This document shows positions 18,607 to 27,306 of a stretch of 37,366 bases of DNA, piece after piece. This stretch comes from an uncultured beta proteobacterium (lineage in GTDB: Bacteria > Pseudomonadota > Gammaproteobacteria > Burkholderiales > Burkholderiaceae_C): contig CAIKMZ010000016.1 in the NCBI GenBank assembly GCA_903828665.1, positions 1 through 37,366 of the forward strand. Reading direction: 5' to 3'. How positions within the stretch are numbered: the first letter of the stretch is position 1; every line of letters begins with the position of its first letter. Made by a program: the position numbers and the translations under genes. A model generated the notes under the pieces. The model did no database searches. It was not told the DNA's origin and saw only the letters and a list, made by a program, of their open reading frames with translations.

Positions 18607-19869
18607 ATGAAGTTTGCTTTGAGAGTTGTTGCCGCCACGGCTGCCGTCCTGTGCATCGGCAGCGCCTTTGCCCAAAAGGGCGAAGTCGTCAAGATGGTTC
18701 GCATTGATCCCCTGACCGGCTTGCTCGGTCCGGTTGGCGTAAGCCAGCTCAAGGGTTACCAGTTCTTCGCCGAAAAGTACAGCGGTCTGCCGGTCGCCGG
18801 CAACCCCGGACAGCCCGGCAATCCGGCCGGCGTGAAGTTCGAGATCACCGGCATCGACAACAAGCTCAGCCCGGCTGAAAGCCTGAACGCCTTGAAGGCC
18901 GCGATCGACCAGGGCGCGCGCTACATCATCCAGGGCAACGGTTCCTCGGTCGCGCTGGCGCTGTCCGATGCCGTGACCAAGCACAACGAACGCAATCCGG
19001 GCAAGGAAGTCCTGTACCTCAACGACTCGGCAGTGGATCCGGACCTGACCAACAGCAAGTGCAGCTACTGGCACTTCCGTTTCGATGCCGACACTTCGAT
19101 GAAGATGGAGGCCATGGGCGGCTTCATGGCCGAGCAGAAGGACATCAAGAAGGTCTACATCCTGGGCCAGAACTACTCGCACGGCGTGCAGGTTGCCAAG
19201 TACATCAAGGAAGTGCTGGCACGCAAGCGCGGCGACATCCAGATCGTCGGCGAAGACCTGCATCCGCTGGCGCAGGTGCGCGATTTCTCGCCCTACATCG
19301 CCAAGATCAAGGCCACCGGCGCCGACACCGTGGTGACGGGCAACTGGGGTTCCGACCTCTCGCTGCTGATCAAGGCGGCCAACGAGGGCGGCTACACCGG
19401 CAAGTTCTTCACCTATTACGCGGGCGTCACCGGCACGCCGACGGCACTTGGCACGAATGGCGCCGGGCGCGTTTACCAGATCGCCTACAACCACTACAAC
19501 ATGGGTGGTCAAATGGACAAGTGGATGAACGAGTTCAAGAAGAAGTACAACGACGACTTCTACACGGGCGCCACCATCCGCATTTACGAGACCCTGGGTG
19601 CGGCCATGGCCAAGGCCAAGTCGACCGACCCGGTCAAGGTGGCCGCTGCGCTCGAAGGCATCAAGGTCAAGAGCTTCAATGGCGAGGTCGAAATCCGCAA
19701 GGCCGACCACCAGTTGCAGCAACCACTTTACATGACCGTATGGGAGAAGGCCAGCGCCAAGTATCCGTACAGCCCGGAGAACACCGGCATGACGCTGGCA
19801 CCGGTCAAGGAGTACCCGAACTATGTGTCGAGCACCCCGACCAGTTGCGTGATGAAGCGCCCTGGCTGA
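18607..19869 (+). CDS. Branched-chain amino acid-type (HAAT/Liv) ABC transporter substrate-binding protein
   Basis: A secreted periplasmic binding protein of 420 residues. The ATG at 18607 follows AGGAGATCACA (strong RBS) and opens a signal peptide (MKFALRVVAA..., cleavage after AFA at residue 22). The mature part is a two-lobe type I fold: VRIDPLTGLLGPVGVSQLKGYQFF, ITGIDNKLSPAESLNALKAAID and KKVYILGQNYSHGVQVAKYIKE. C152 and a Cys near the C-terminus could form a disulfide. The family binds amino acids, amides, urea or aromatic and short carboxylic acids. Given the flanking acyl-CoA synthetase and FadB, the ligand here is probably a carboxylic acid (inference). A terminator-like hairpin follows, so this protein is probably made in excess of the membrane parts. 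Confidence 0.88.
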   Translation: MKFALRVVAATAAVLCIGSAFAQKGEVVKMVRIDPLTGLLGPVGVSQLKGYQFFAEKYSGLPVAGNPGQPGNPAGVKFEITGIDNKLSPAESLNALKAAIDQGARYIIQGNGSSVALALSDAVTKHNERNPGKEVLYLNDSAVDPDLTNSKCSYWHFRFDADTSMKMEAMGGFMAEQKDIKKVYILGQNYSHGVQVAKYIKEVLARKRGDIQIVGEDLHPLAQVRDFSPYIAKIKATGADTVVTGNWGSDLSLLIKAANEGGYTGKFFTYYAGVTGTPTALGTNGAGRVYQIAYNHYNMGGQMDKWMNEFKKKYNDDFYTGATIRIYETLGAAMAKAKSTDPVKVAAALEGIKVKSFNGEVEIRKADHQLQQPLYMTVWEKASAKYPYSPENTGMTLAPVKEYPNYVSSTPTSCVMKRPG

Positions 19870-19890
19870 TCGCCAAGCGCTTTCTTGCAC

Positions 19891-19925
19891 CAGCCCGGGC
19901 GGGTGTACCGTTTCGGGCTGTTTTT
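19891..19925 (+). terminator. Intrinsic terminator/attenuator between binding protein and permease genes
   Basis: CAGCCCG (19891-19897) pairs with CGGGCTG (19914-19920) over a 16-base loop and is followed directly by TTTTT. This is a Rho-independent terminator shape in the middle of the transporter operon. Partial read-through would supply the permease and ATPase genes at a lower level than the binding protein. Confidence 0.7.
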
Positions 19926-19954
19926 ATGTTCGCGGGATTCTAAGGAACGATTGA

Positions 19955-20989
19955 ATGGAGTTCGTCATCATCTCGACGCTCAATGGATTGAGCTACGGTT
20001 TGCTGTTGTTCATGTTGAGCTCGGGCCTGACCCTGATCTTCAGCATGATGGGGGTTCTGAATTTTGCTCACGCCAGTTTTTACATGCTCGGGGCCTATGT
20101 CGGTTACACGGTGTCGGGCCTGGTCGGCTTCTGGCCCGCGCTGCTGATCGCGCCGCTGATCGTGGGCGGCCTGGGCGCCCTGTTCGAGCGCCATTTCCTG
20201 CGCAAGGTGCACAAGTTCGGCCATGTGCCGGAACTGCTGATCACGTTCGGGCTCTCGTATGTCATTCTGGAACTGGTGCAACTGGTCTGGGGCCGCATTG
20301 CCATCGAGTTCCGTCCGCCGGACCTGCTGCAGGGTCCGGCCTTCACCCTGATCAACCATTCGGTCAAGGGCTTGAGCCTGCTCTGGGGCGCGGCGCCGGC
20401 CGAGCTCTGCAGTTCGGCCGATGCGGCTGTGCGCGTCGTGTGCTCGCCGTTCCCGGCCACGCGCGCCTTCATGATGCTGGTTGCGCTGGTCATGCTGCTG
20501 TCGGTCTGGCTGCTGCTGATGCGCACGCGCATCGGTCTGGTGATCCAGGCCGCGCTGACACACCCGGAGGCGGTCGAGTCGCTCGGCCACAACGTGCCGG
20601 CGGTGTTCATGATGGTGTTCGGCGCCGGTGCCGGTCTGGCCGGACTGGCCGGCGTGATCGGCGGCAGCACCTTCCTGACCGAGCCGGCCATGGCCGCCAC
20701 CGTGGGTTCGGTGATCTTTGTCGTGGTCGTGGTCGGCGGCATGGGCTCGCTGCCCGGCGCCTTTCTGGCGTCTGTCCTGATCGGGCTGATCCAGACCTTT
20801 GCCGTTGCGTTTGACTATTCGCTGGGCACGCTGGCGTCGCAGCTCGGCCTGTCGCTGAGCGCCGGTGCGCTGCAAAACTCGTTCATCAAGCTGACCCTGT
20901 CACAGGTGGCGCCGATCCTGCCCTACCTGTTTCTGGTGCTGATCCTGATCTTCCGGCCCAAGGGCCTGCTCGGCACGCGGGAGGGCTGA
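19955..20989 (+). CDS. livH: LivH-type ABC transporter permease
   Basis: A 344-residue inner-membrane permease. The ATG has AAGGA eight bases upstream. Family features: ISTLNGLSYGLLLFMLSSGLTLIFSMMGVLNFAHASFYMLGAY at the N-terminus, an EAA-like cytoplasmic loop around RTRIGLVIQAALTHPEAVESLGHN, and the end FRPKGLLGTREG. It is longer than most LivH proteins (about 290-310). One insertion (about 130-170) carries two Cys, C152 and C163, that could form an extracytoplasmic disulfide; another Ser/Leu-rich insertion lies near 285-305. It partners with the LivM-type permease encoded three bases downstream. Gene symbol by homology only; leucine transport is not implied. Confidence 0.85.
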   Translation: MEFVIISTLNGLSYGLLLFMLSSGLTLIFSMMGVLNFAHASFYMLGAYVGYTVSGLVGFWPALLIAPLIVGGLGALFERHFLRKVHKFGHVPELLITFGLSYVILELVQLVWGRIAIEFRPPDLLQGPAFTLINHSVKGLSLLWGAAPAELCSSADAAVRVVCSPFPATRAFMMLVALVMLLSVWLLLMRTRIGLVIQAALTHPEAVESLGHNVPAVFMMVFGAGAGLAGLAGVIGGSTFLTEPAMAATVGSVIFVVVVVGGMGSLPGAFLASVLIGLIQTFAVAFDYSLGTLASQLGLSLSAGALQNSFIKLTLSQVAPILPYLFLVLILIFRPKGLLGTREG

Positions 20990-20992
20990 GCG

Positions 20993-22282
20993 ATGCGAAA
21001 CACCTACGAATTCAAACCCCTCAACGTCGGCCGCTGGCTGATCTGGAGCCTGTTCGCGCTGCTGCTGGCGGTCGTGCCGCACGTATTCACCAGCAGCCTG
21101 TCGAGCACCATCCTGTCGCAGATGGGCATCGCCATCATCGCCTGCCTGTCCTACAACATGCTGCTGGGGCAGGGGGGCATGCTGAGCTTCGGCCATGCGG
21201 TCTACACCGGCCTTGGCGCCTTTCTCGCGATTCACGCGCTCAACAGCATCAGCGACGGTTCGCTGCCGATCCCGGTGGCCGCCGTGCCGCTGGTGGGCGG
21301 CATTTCCGGCATGGGCTTCGCAGCCTTGCTCGGCTACGTGACGACGCGCAAGGCGGGCACCACCTTTGCCATGATCACGATGGGCATGGGCGAACTGGTG
21401 TTCGCCATGTCGCTCATGATCCCCGAGTTCTTCGGCGGCGAGGGCGGCGTCTCGGGAAACCGGGTCATCGGCAAGCCCTTCATGGGCATCAGCTACGGGC
21501 CGCCGATCCAGGTCTATTACCTGATCGCGATCTACACCTTCTTCGCCGTGGCCGCCATGTATGCGTTCACGCGCACGCCGCTCGGGCGCATGCTCAACGC
21601 CGTGCGCGACAACCCGGAGCGGGTCGAATTTGTCGGCTACAACACGCAGCGCGTGCGCTACACCGCCTTCATCATTGCCGGGTTCTTTGCCGGCATTTCG
21701 GGCGGCCTGGGGGCGCTCAATTTCGAGATCGTCACGGCCGAGGTGGTCGGCGCGGCGCGCTCGGGCGCCTACCTGCTGTTCACGTTCCTCGGTGGCGCGA
21801 CCTTCTTCTTCGGCCCGATCATCGGCGCCATCCTGATGGTGCTGGCCTTCGTCCTGTTCAGCGAGTTCACCAAGGCTTGGCTGCTTTATCTGGGCCTGAT
21901 CTTCCTGTTCATGGTGATGTATGCGCCCGGCGGTGTCGCCTCGCTGATCATGATGAACCTGCGCGTGGCCATGTACGGCTTTTTGCGGCGCCTGTGGGTC
22001 AGTTACCTGGCGCTCGCGGTGACCGCCATCGTCACGCTGCTCGGGGCCGCGGCGATGATCGAGATGGTCTACCACCTGCAGCTCAATTCCGCGCTCGGCT
22101 CGGACCTGCGCTTCCTGGCGATGCCGCTGGACGCCAAGGGCCTCAACAGCTGGTTCGGCGCGGTCTTCGTGATGCTGACCGGCCTCGGTCTTTTCGAACT
22201 CTGCCGGCGCCAATTCGCAAGGGAGTGGGGACAGATCCAGGAAGACATCGAGAAGGAAATCAAGCGGAGGGCCGCGCTATGA
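20993..22282 (+). CDS. livM: LivM-type ABC transporter permease with C-terminal extension
   Basis: A 429-residue inner-membrane permease. The LivM core spans about residues 15-312: LSYNMLLGQGGMLSFGHAVYTGLGAF, the cytoplasmic loop RTPLGRMLNAVRDNPERVEFVGYN and the usual terminal phrase YAPGGVASL. Most LivM proteins stop soon after that phrase. Here about 115 residues follow, with two more hydrophobic helices (about 337-359 and 386-403), a periplasmic segment between them and a charged tail (REWGQIQEDIEKEIKRR). It follows livH by three bases and overlaps the next ATPase gene by four (ATGA), so the four membrane and ATPase genes form one translational unit. Confidence 0.85.
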   Translation: MRNTYEFKPLNVGRWLIWSLFALLLAVVPHVFTSSLSSTILSQMGIAIIACLSYNMLLGQGGMLSFGHAVYTGLGAFLAIHALNSISDGSLPIPVAAVPLVGGISGMGFAALLGYVTTRKAGTTFAMITMGMGELVFAMSLMIPEFFGGEGGVSGNRVIGKPFMGISYGPPIQVYYLIAIYTFFAVAAMYAFTRTPLGRMLNAVRDNPERVEFVGYNTQRVRYTAFIIAGFFAGISGGLGALNFEIVTAEVVGAARSGAYLLFTFLGGATFFFGPIIGAILMVLAFVLFSEFTKAWLLYLGLIFLFMVMYAPGGVASLIMMNLRVAMYGFLRRLWVSYLALAVTAIVTLLGAAAMIEMVYHLQLNSALGSDLRFLAMPLDAKGLNSWFGAVFVMLTGLGLFELCRRQFAREWGQIQEDIEKEIKRRAAL

Positions 22283-23049
22283 GCTACGCCCTCGAATTGA
22301 AGGACTTGCGCAAGAGCTTTGGCAAGACCGAGATCATCCGCGGCATCAACCTGGCGATTCCCGCCGGCGAGCGCGTCGGCATCATCGGCCCGAACGGCGC
22401 GGGCAAGTCGACGCTGTTCAACCTGATCAGCGGGCGCTTCGAGCCCAGTAGCGGCGAGGTGCTGCTCAATGGCGCGCGCATCAGCGGGAAGAAGCCGTTC
22501 GAGATCAACCGCATGGGCCTTTCGCGCAGTTTCCAGATCACCAACATCTTTCCCAAGCTCAGCGTGTTCGAGAACCTGCGCTGCGGCGTGCTCTGGAGCC
22601 TGGGCTATCGCTACAGCTTCTGGCAGTTCCTGGCCGAGCTGAAGGATGCGAACGAGCGCACCGAAGAACTGATGGAGATGGTCAAGCTCGACAAGAAGCA
22701 CGACGTGCTGGCGATGAACCTGACCTACGCCGAGCAGCGCGCGCTCGAGATCGGCATCACCATTGCCGGCGGCGCCAGCGTCATCCTGCTCGACGAGCCA
22801 ACGGCGGGCATGAGCAAGTCCGAGACCAGCCGCTTCATAAAGCTGATCAAGGACGTCACGGTCGGCAAGACCCTGTTGACGGTGGAGCATGACATGGGCG
22901 TGGTGTTCGGGCTGGCTGACAAGATCGCCGTCGTCGTTTACGGTGAATTGCTGGCCTACGACACGCCCGAAGCCGTGCGTGCCAACCAGCGCGTGCAGGA
23001 GGCCTACCTCGGCTCCTCGGTCGCCGATTCGCAGGCGGGGGGGCACTGA
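22279..23049 (+). CDS. livG: LivG-type ABC transporter ATPase with altered signature motif
   Basis: A 256-residue nucleotide-binding subunit. The ATG at 22279 has GGAGG upstream and overlaps livM. Walker A is canonical (GPNGAGKST, 37-45, K43), Walker B is VILLDEP with D172 and E173, and the switch His is H204 in VEHDM. The signature is LTYAEQ (148-153): the conserved Gly, usually in L-S-Y-G-E-Q for this family, is Ala151. That residue normally contacts the gamma phosphate of ATP held by the partner subunit. It is followed by livF after two bases. It energises uptake together with LivF. Confidence 0.88.
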   Translation: MSYALELKDLRKSFGKTEIIRGINLAIPAGERVGIIGPNGAGKSTLFNLISGRFEPSSGEVLLNGARISGKKPFEINRMGLSRSFQITNIFPKLSVFENLRCGVLWSLGYRYSFWQFLAELKDANERTEELMEMVKLDKKHDVLAMNLTYAEQRALEIGITIAGGASVILLDEPTAGMSKSETSRFIKLIKDVTVGKTLLTVEHDMGVVFGLADKIAVVVYGELLAYDTPEAVRANQRVQEAYLGSSVADSQAGGH

Positions 23050-23051
23050 GC

Positions 23052-23747
23052 ATGTTGAAGATCGAAAACCTCCACGCCTTTTACGGCAAGAGCCATGTGC
23101 TGCACGGCGTTGATTTCGAAGTGCACGAAGGCGAGATCACGGCGCTGCTGGGACGCAACGGTTCCGGGCGCTCGACCACGGCCAAGGCCATCATGGGGCT
23201 GGTCGATTGCCAGGGCTCGGTGCTCTGGAAGGGGCAGCAGATCACGGGCAAGCGCACCTATGAGATCGCGCATCTGGGCATCGGTTATGTGCCGGAGAGC
23301 CGCGATATCTTTCCGACGCTGACGGTCGAACAGAACCTGTACCTGGGCCAGAAAAGCGCACGCAAGACCGGGCGCTGGTCGCTCGCCGACATGTACCAGA
23401 TGTTCCCGCGGCTCGAAGAGCGCAGGAACACCATGGCCGGCGTGATGTCGGGCGGCGAGCAGCAGATGCTCACGCTGTGCCGCACGCTGATGGGCGACCC
23501 GGACCTGATCATCATCGACGAGCCGACCGAAGGCCTAGCGCCCAAGATCGTCGAACTGGTGGCGCAGTACCTCAAGGTGCTCAAGCAGCGCGGCATATCG
23601 GTGCTGTTGATCGAGCAGAAACTGACGATCGCCATGGACATCTCGGACCGTTGCATGGTCATGGGCCATGGCAGCATCGTGTTCACGGGGACGCCGGCTG
23701 AACTGCGCAACGACAGCTACATCCGCAAGGAATGGCTCGAGGTCTGA
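23052..23747 (+). CDS. livF: LivF-type ABC transporter ATPase with Arg in place of the Walker A Lys
   Basis: A 231-residue nucleotide-binding subunit. Walker A reads GRNGSGRSTT: residue 40 is Arg (codon CGC) where nearly all ABC ATPases have the phosphate-binding Lys. The signature is canonical (MSGGEQQ, 132-138) and Walker B is LIIIDEP with D156 and E157. The switch position is Gln189 in IEQK, as is common in LivF proteins. It ends ELRNDSYIRKEWLEV, typical of the family. In the dimer its Walker A faces the altered LivG signature, so one ATP site would be degenerate. The frame is intact and conserved throughout, so this is not decay. Confidence 0.88.
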   Translation: MLKIENLHAFYGKSHVLHGVDFEVHEGEITALLGRNGSGRSTTAKAIMGLVDCQGSVLWKGQQITGKRTYEIAHLGIGYVPESRDIFPTLTVEQNLYLGQKSARKTGRWSLADMYQMFPRLEERRNTMAGVMSGGEQQMLTLCRTLMGDPDLIIIDEPTEGLAPKIVELVAQYLKVLKQRGISVLLIEQKLTIAMDISDRCMVMGHGSIVFTGTPAELRNDSYIRKEWLEV

Positions 23748-23852
23748 TTACCTTGTCCCACTCGTGACAAAACGGGGACACGGGAACAGGCAGCCCTTTT
23801 ACAATCGAAAAATCGCACGACCGTACTATTTTCACTTCCGAGGAATGCAAGC

Positions 23853-25952
23853 ATGACCGCTGAATACAAAGTGCATGGCGACATCGCCATCATCACACTC
23901 AACAATCCACCCGTTAACGGGCTCGGACACTCGACGCGACTGGGCATTGCCGAGGCGCTGGAAAAGGCCAACGCCAACGCAGCCGTCAAGGCCGTCGTGC
24001 TGACCGGAGCCGGCAAGGCGTTCTCGGGCGGTGCCGACATCAAGGAGTTCGGCAGTCCGAAGGCGATGCAGGAACCCAACTTGCTGAGCGTCATTCTGGC
24101 GATTGAGAACTCACCGAAGCCGGTGGTCGCGGCGATCCACAGCGTCTGCATGGGCGGCGGGCTGGAACTGGCATTGGGCTGCCACTACCGCATCGCGGCG
24201 CCGGGTTGCAGCGTGGCCCTGCCCGAAGTGAAACTGGGCCTGTTGCCGGGCGCCGGTGGCACGCAGCGTCTGCCGCGCGCCCTGGGCGTCGAGCCGGCGC
24301 TCAACATGATCGTCAGCGGCGAGGCGGTGAAGAGCGAGATGCTGGCCATGGTCCCCGGCCAAAAGCTGTTCGACAAGATGGCGACCTCCGCAGAAGCACT
24401 GGCCGAAGAGGCGCTGGCCTTTGCCCGCTCGGTGGCCGATGCGCGTCCGCTGCCGCTGGTGCGCAACCTGCCTTGCAAGCACCCGCAGGGCGCGGCCTAC
24501 TTCCAGTTTGCGCGCAACATGGTCAAGGGCATGTCCAAGAACTTCCCGGCGCCGGCGAAATGCGTGGACGCCGTCGAAGCGGCGACGACAAAGAAGTTCG
24601 ACGACGGCATGAAGGCCGAACGCGAGATTTTCATCAATCTGATGTGGACGCCCGAGAGCAAAGCGCTGCGCCATATCTTCATGGCCGAGCGCGCCGCTTC
24701 CAAGATTCCGGACGTGCCGGCCGACACGCCGCTGCGCACCATCAAGGCGGTGGCCGTGATCGGCGCCGGCACCATGGGCGGCGGCATTTCGATGAACTTT
24801 CTCAACGCCGGCATTCCGGTCACGATGCTCGAAATGAAGCAGGACGCGCTCGACCGTGGCGTGGCCACGATTCGCAAGAACTACGAAGCGCAGGTGAAGA
24901 AGGGCAAGCTCAAGCAGGACAAGTATGAGCAGCGCATGAGCCTGCTCAAGACCACGCTGAGCTACGACGACCTGAAGGACGCCGACATGGTGATCGAAGC
25001 CGTGTTCGAAGAGATCGGCGTCAAGGAAGCGGTGTTCAAGGAACTCGACCGCGTCATGAAACCCGGCGCCATCCTGGCGTCCAACACCTCGACGCTCGAC
25101 GTCGACAAGATCGCCGCCTTCACCAAGCGGCCGCAGGATGTGGTGGGGCTGCATTTCTTCAGCCCGGCCAATGTCATGAAACTGCTCGAAGTGGTGCGCG
25201 GCGCCAAGACCGCCAAGGACGTGATGGCCACCGTGATGGCGATTGCGAAGAAGATCAAGAAGACGGCCGTGGTGTCGGGTGTCTGCGACGGCTTCATCGG
25301 CAACCGCATGATCGAACAGTATGGCCGCCAGGGCGGCTTCCTGCTCGACGAAGGCTGCACGCCGGCGCAGGTCGACAAGGCAATCGAGAAGTTCGGCTTT
25401 GCCATGGGCCCGTTCCGCATGGGCGACTTGGCCGGCAACGACATCGGCTGGGCCATCCGCAAGCGCCGCTACCAGGAAAAGCCCGACATGAAGTACAGCA
25501 AGACGGCTGACCTGTTGTGCGAGAAAGGCCGCTTTGGCCAGAAGACCGGAGCCGGCTGGTACGACTACGTGCCGGGCAAGCGCGACGCGATTCCGAACGC
25601 CGAGGTGGTCAAGATGATCGAGGATCATCGCAAGGCCCTGGGCATCACGCCGCGCAAGATCTCCGACGAGGAGATCGTGCAGCGGCTGGTGTACTCGCTG
25701 GTCAATGAAGCAGCGCGCATCCTGGAAGACGGCATTGCCTCCAAGGCCAGCGATATCGACATGGTGTATCTGATGGGCTATGGCTTCCCGATCTACCGCG
25801 GTGGCCCGATGAACTACGCCGACCAGGTCGGCTTGTTCAACGTGGTGCAGGCGATGAAACGCTTTGCCCAAAACCCGCTCGACGATGCCAAGTTCTGGCA
25901 GCCCGCTCCCTTGCTCGCCAAACTGGCGGCCGAAGGCAAAACGTTCAACTGA
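23853..25952 (+). CDS. FadB/FadJ-type bifunctional enoyl-CoA hydratase / 3-hydroxyacyl-CoA dehydrogenase
   Basis: A 699-residue fusion catalysing two consecutive beta-oxidation steps. The crotonase domain (about 1-190) has an oxyanion loop GKAFSGGADIKEF and two acidic catalytic residues, E105 in GGGLELALG and E125 in LPEVKLGLLPGAGG. The dehydrogenase domain (about 297-580) has a Rossmann motif G304-x-G306-x-x-G (VAVIGAGTMGGG), SNTSTLDV (410-416) and catalytic H434 in VVGLHFFSPANVMKLLEVV. The C-terminal helical domain repeats in the last 100 residues (GYGFPIYRGGPMNYAD). Length and order match monomeric peroxisomal-type enzymes rather than the E. coli FadB (729). The RBS GAGGA lies eight bases before the ATG. 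It is followed by the thiolase gene after 15 bases. Confidence 0.92.
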   Translation: MTAEYKVHGDIAIITLNNPPVNGLGHSTRLGIAEALEKANANAAVKAVVLTGAGKAFSGGADIKEFGSPKAMQEPNLLSVILAIENSPKPVVAAIHSVCMGGGLELALGCHYRIAAPGCSVALPEVKLGLLPGAGGTQRLPRALGVEPALNMIVSGEAVKSEMLAMVPGQKLFDKMATSAEALAEEALAFARSVADARPLPLVRNLPCKHPQGAAYFQFARNMVKGMSKNFPAPAKCVDAVEAATTKKFDDGMKAEREIFINLMWTPESKALRHIFMAERAASKIPDVPADTPLRTIKAVAVIGAGTMGGGISMNFLNAGIPVTMLEMKQDALDRGVATIRKNYEAQVKKGKLKQDKYEQRMSLLKTTLSYDDLKDADMVIEAVFEEIGVKEAVFKELDRVMKPGAILASNTSTLDVDKIAAFTKRPQDVVGLHFFSPANVMKLLEVVRGAKTAKDVMATVMAIAKKIKKTAVVSGVCDGFIGNRMIEQYGRQGGFLLDEGCTPAQVDKAIEKFGFAMGPFRMGDLAGNDIGWAIRKRRYQEKPDMKYSKTADLLCEKGRFGQKTGAGWYDYVPGKRDAIPNAEVVKMIEDHRKALGITPRKISDEEIVQRLVYSLVNEAARILEDGIASKASDIDMVYLMGYGFPIYRGGPMNYADQVGLFNVVQAMKRFAQNPLDDAKFWQPAPLLAKLAAEGKTFN

Positions 25953-25967
25953 TTAGGAAGTTTCACC

Positions 25968-27143
25968 ATGACATCCGCTGTAATTGTTTCCACCGCCCGC
26001 ACCCCGCTCGCCAAGAGCTGGAAGGGCTCCTTCAACCTCACGCACGGCGCCACCCTGGGCGGTCATGCCGTCCAGCATGCGATCGCGCGCGCCGGCATTG
26101 ACGCCGGCGAAGTGGACGACGTGCTCATGGGCTGTGCCACACCCGAAGGCGCCACCGGCGCCAACATTGCGCGCCAGATTGCCCTGGTCGCCGGTTGTCC
26201 AGTCACGACCTCGGGCATGACGGTCAACCGCTTCTGTTCATCCGGCCTGCAAACCATCGCGCTGGCCTCGCAGCGCGTGATCGCGGGCGAGGGTGACATC
26301 TTTGTCGCCGGCGGCGTGGAAGCGATCTCCTGCGTGCAGCAGGAGATGAACCAGCACATGCTGGCCGACCCCTGGTTGCTGGAAAAGAAGCCCGAGATCT
26401 ACTGGAATATGCTGCAGACGGCGGAGAACGTGGCCAAGCGCTACAAGATCAGCCGCGAAGCCATGGACGAATACGGCGCTGCCAGCCAGCAGCGCGCCAC
26501 CGCCGCGCTGGAGGCGGGTCTCTTCACCGCCGAGATTGCACCGATCACGGTGACCATGGGTGTGGCCGACAAGGTCATGGGCCTGACGACGAAGAAGGTC
26601 ACCGTGAGCCAGGATGAAGGCATCCGCGCCGGAACCACCGTGCAGGCCATCAGCGGCCTGCGTCCGGCCGTGCCCGGCGGTCTGATCACGGCCGGCAATG
26701 CCAGCCAGTTCTCCGACGGCGCCGGCGCCGTGGTGGTGATGCACGAATCGGTTGCTGCCAAGAAAGGCCTGCAGCCGCTGGGCCGTTTTCTTGGCTTTGC
26801 CGTCGCCGGCTGCGAGCCCGACGAGATGGGCATCGGCCCGGTGTTCGCCATCCCCAAGGTGCTCGCGCGCCTGGGCCTGAAGGTCAGCGACATCGACCTG
26901 TGGGAACTCAACGAAGCATTCGCGGTGCAGGTGATCTACTGCCGCGACAAGCTTGGCATTCCGAATGACCGCCTCAACGTCAATGGCGGCGCCATCGCGG
27001 TGGGCCATCCCTACGGCGTGAGCGGCCAGCGTCTGACCGGTCACGCGCTGATCGAAGGCAAGCGCCGCGGCGCCAAGCGTGTCTGCATCACCATGTGCAT
27101 CGGTGGCGGCATGGGGGCGGCGGGCATCTTCGAGGTGCTGTAA
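25968..27143 (+). CDS. Acetyl-CoA acyltransferase (3-ketoacyl-CoA thiolase)
   Basis: A 391-residue thiolase that completes beta-oxidation by releasing acetyl-CoA. The nucleophile is C90 in [10 protein letters not shown], the His base is H347 in VGHPYGVSG, and the second Cys is C377 in [14 protein letters not shown] (ELNEAFAVQ) completes the active site. The start has AGGAAG upstream and sits 15 bases after the FadB-type gene, so the two form a FadBA-like pair. Degradative thiolase is more likely than a biosynthetic PhaA because of this context, but the sequence alone does not exclude the latter. Confidence 0.92.
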   Translation: MTSAVIVSTARTPLAKSWKGSFNLTHGATLGGHAVQHAIARAGIDAGEVDDVLMGCATPEGATGANIARQIALVAGCPVTTSGMTVNRFCSSGLQTIALASQRVIAGEGDIFVAGGVEAISCVQQEMNQHMLADPWLLEKKPEIYWNMLQTAENVAKRYKISREAMDEYGAASQQRATAALEAGLFTAEIAPITVTMGVADKVMGLTTKKVTVSQDEGIRAGTTVQAISGLRPAVPGGLITAGNASQFSDGAGAVVVMHESVAAKKGLQPLGRFLGFAVAGCEPDEMGIGPVFAIPKVLARLGLKVSDIDLWELNEAFAVQVIYCRDKLGIPNDRLNVNGGAIAVGHPYGVSGQRLTGHALIEGKRRGAKRVCITMCIGGGMGAAGIFEVL

Positions 27144-27236
27144 CGCTCGCCTGCCGGAACCTGTGAAACCGGCATCGTCATTGCGGGCAGATGGTTTCGG
27201 GCAACCGGGACTGCCTGCGGGCCATGAACCGGGTAT

Positions 27237-27306
27237 CGTTTTGCCGGACTTGATCCGGCATCCACTGCCACGTGAGCCATGGATTGCGGATCAAGTCCGC
27301 AATGAC
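27237..27306. repeat. REP-like doublet of inverted hairpins
   Basis: Two related hairpins in opposite orientation lie between the thiolase and acyl-CoA dehydrogenase genes. GCCGGA-CTTGA-TCCGGC is at 27243-27259 and TGCGGA-TCAAG-TCCGCA at 27285-27301. Each has a 6-bp stem and a 5-base loop. The arms share CGGACTTGATCCG in inverted orientation and TCCA/TGGA inner flanks, as in bacterial interspersed palindromic (REP/BIME) elements. A weaker related piece (GTCATTGCGGGC) lies near 27178. Copies elsewhere in the genome are expected but cannot be seen here. Confidence 0.65.

Noticed and set aside
18508..19890. A 460-codon open frame opposite the substrate-binding protein
   Set aside because: Shadow of a gene with a clear signal peptide and RBS; no recognisable fold.
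23754..23780. TGTCCC...GGGACA repeat after livF as a terminator
   Set aside because: Six-base stem with a 15-base loop and no T tract; not convincing.
23800..23805. TACAAT resembling a -10 box upstream of the FadB-type gene
   Set aside because: No matching -35 element at proper spacing; too weak to list as a promoter.
24111..25871. A 586-codon open frame opposite the FadB-type gene
   Set aside because: Antisense shadow of a strongly conserved enzyme; its composition (His, Arg, Ala, Gln rich) is not protein-like.
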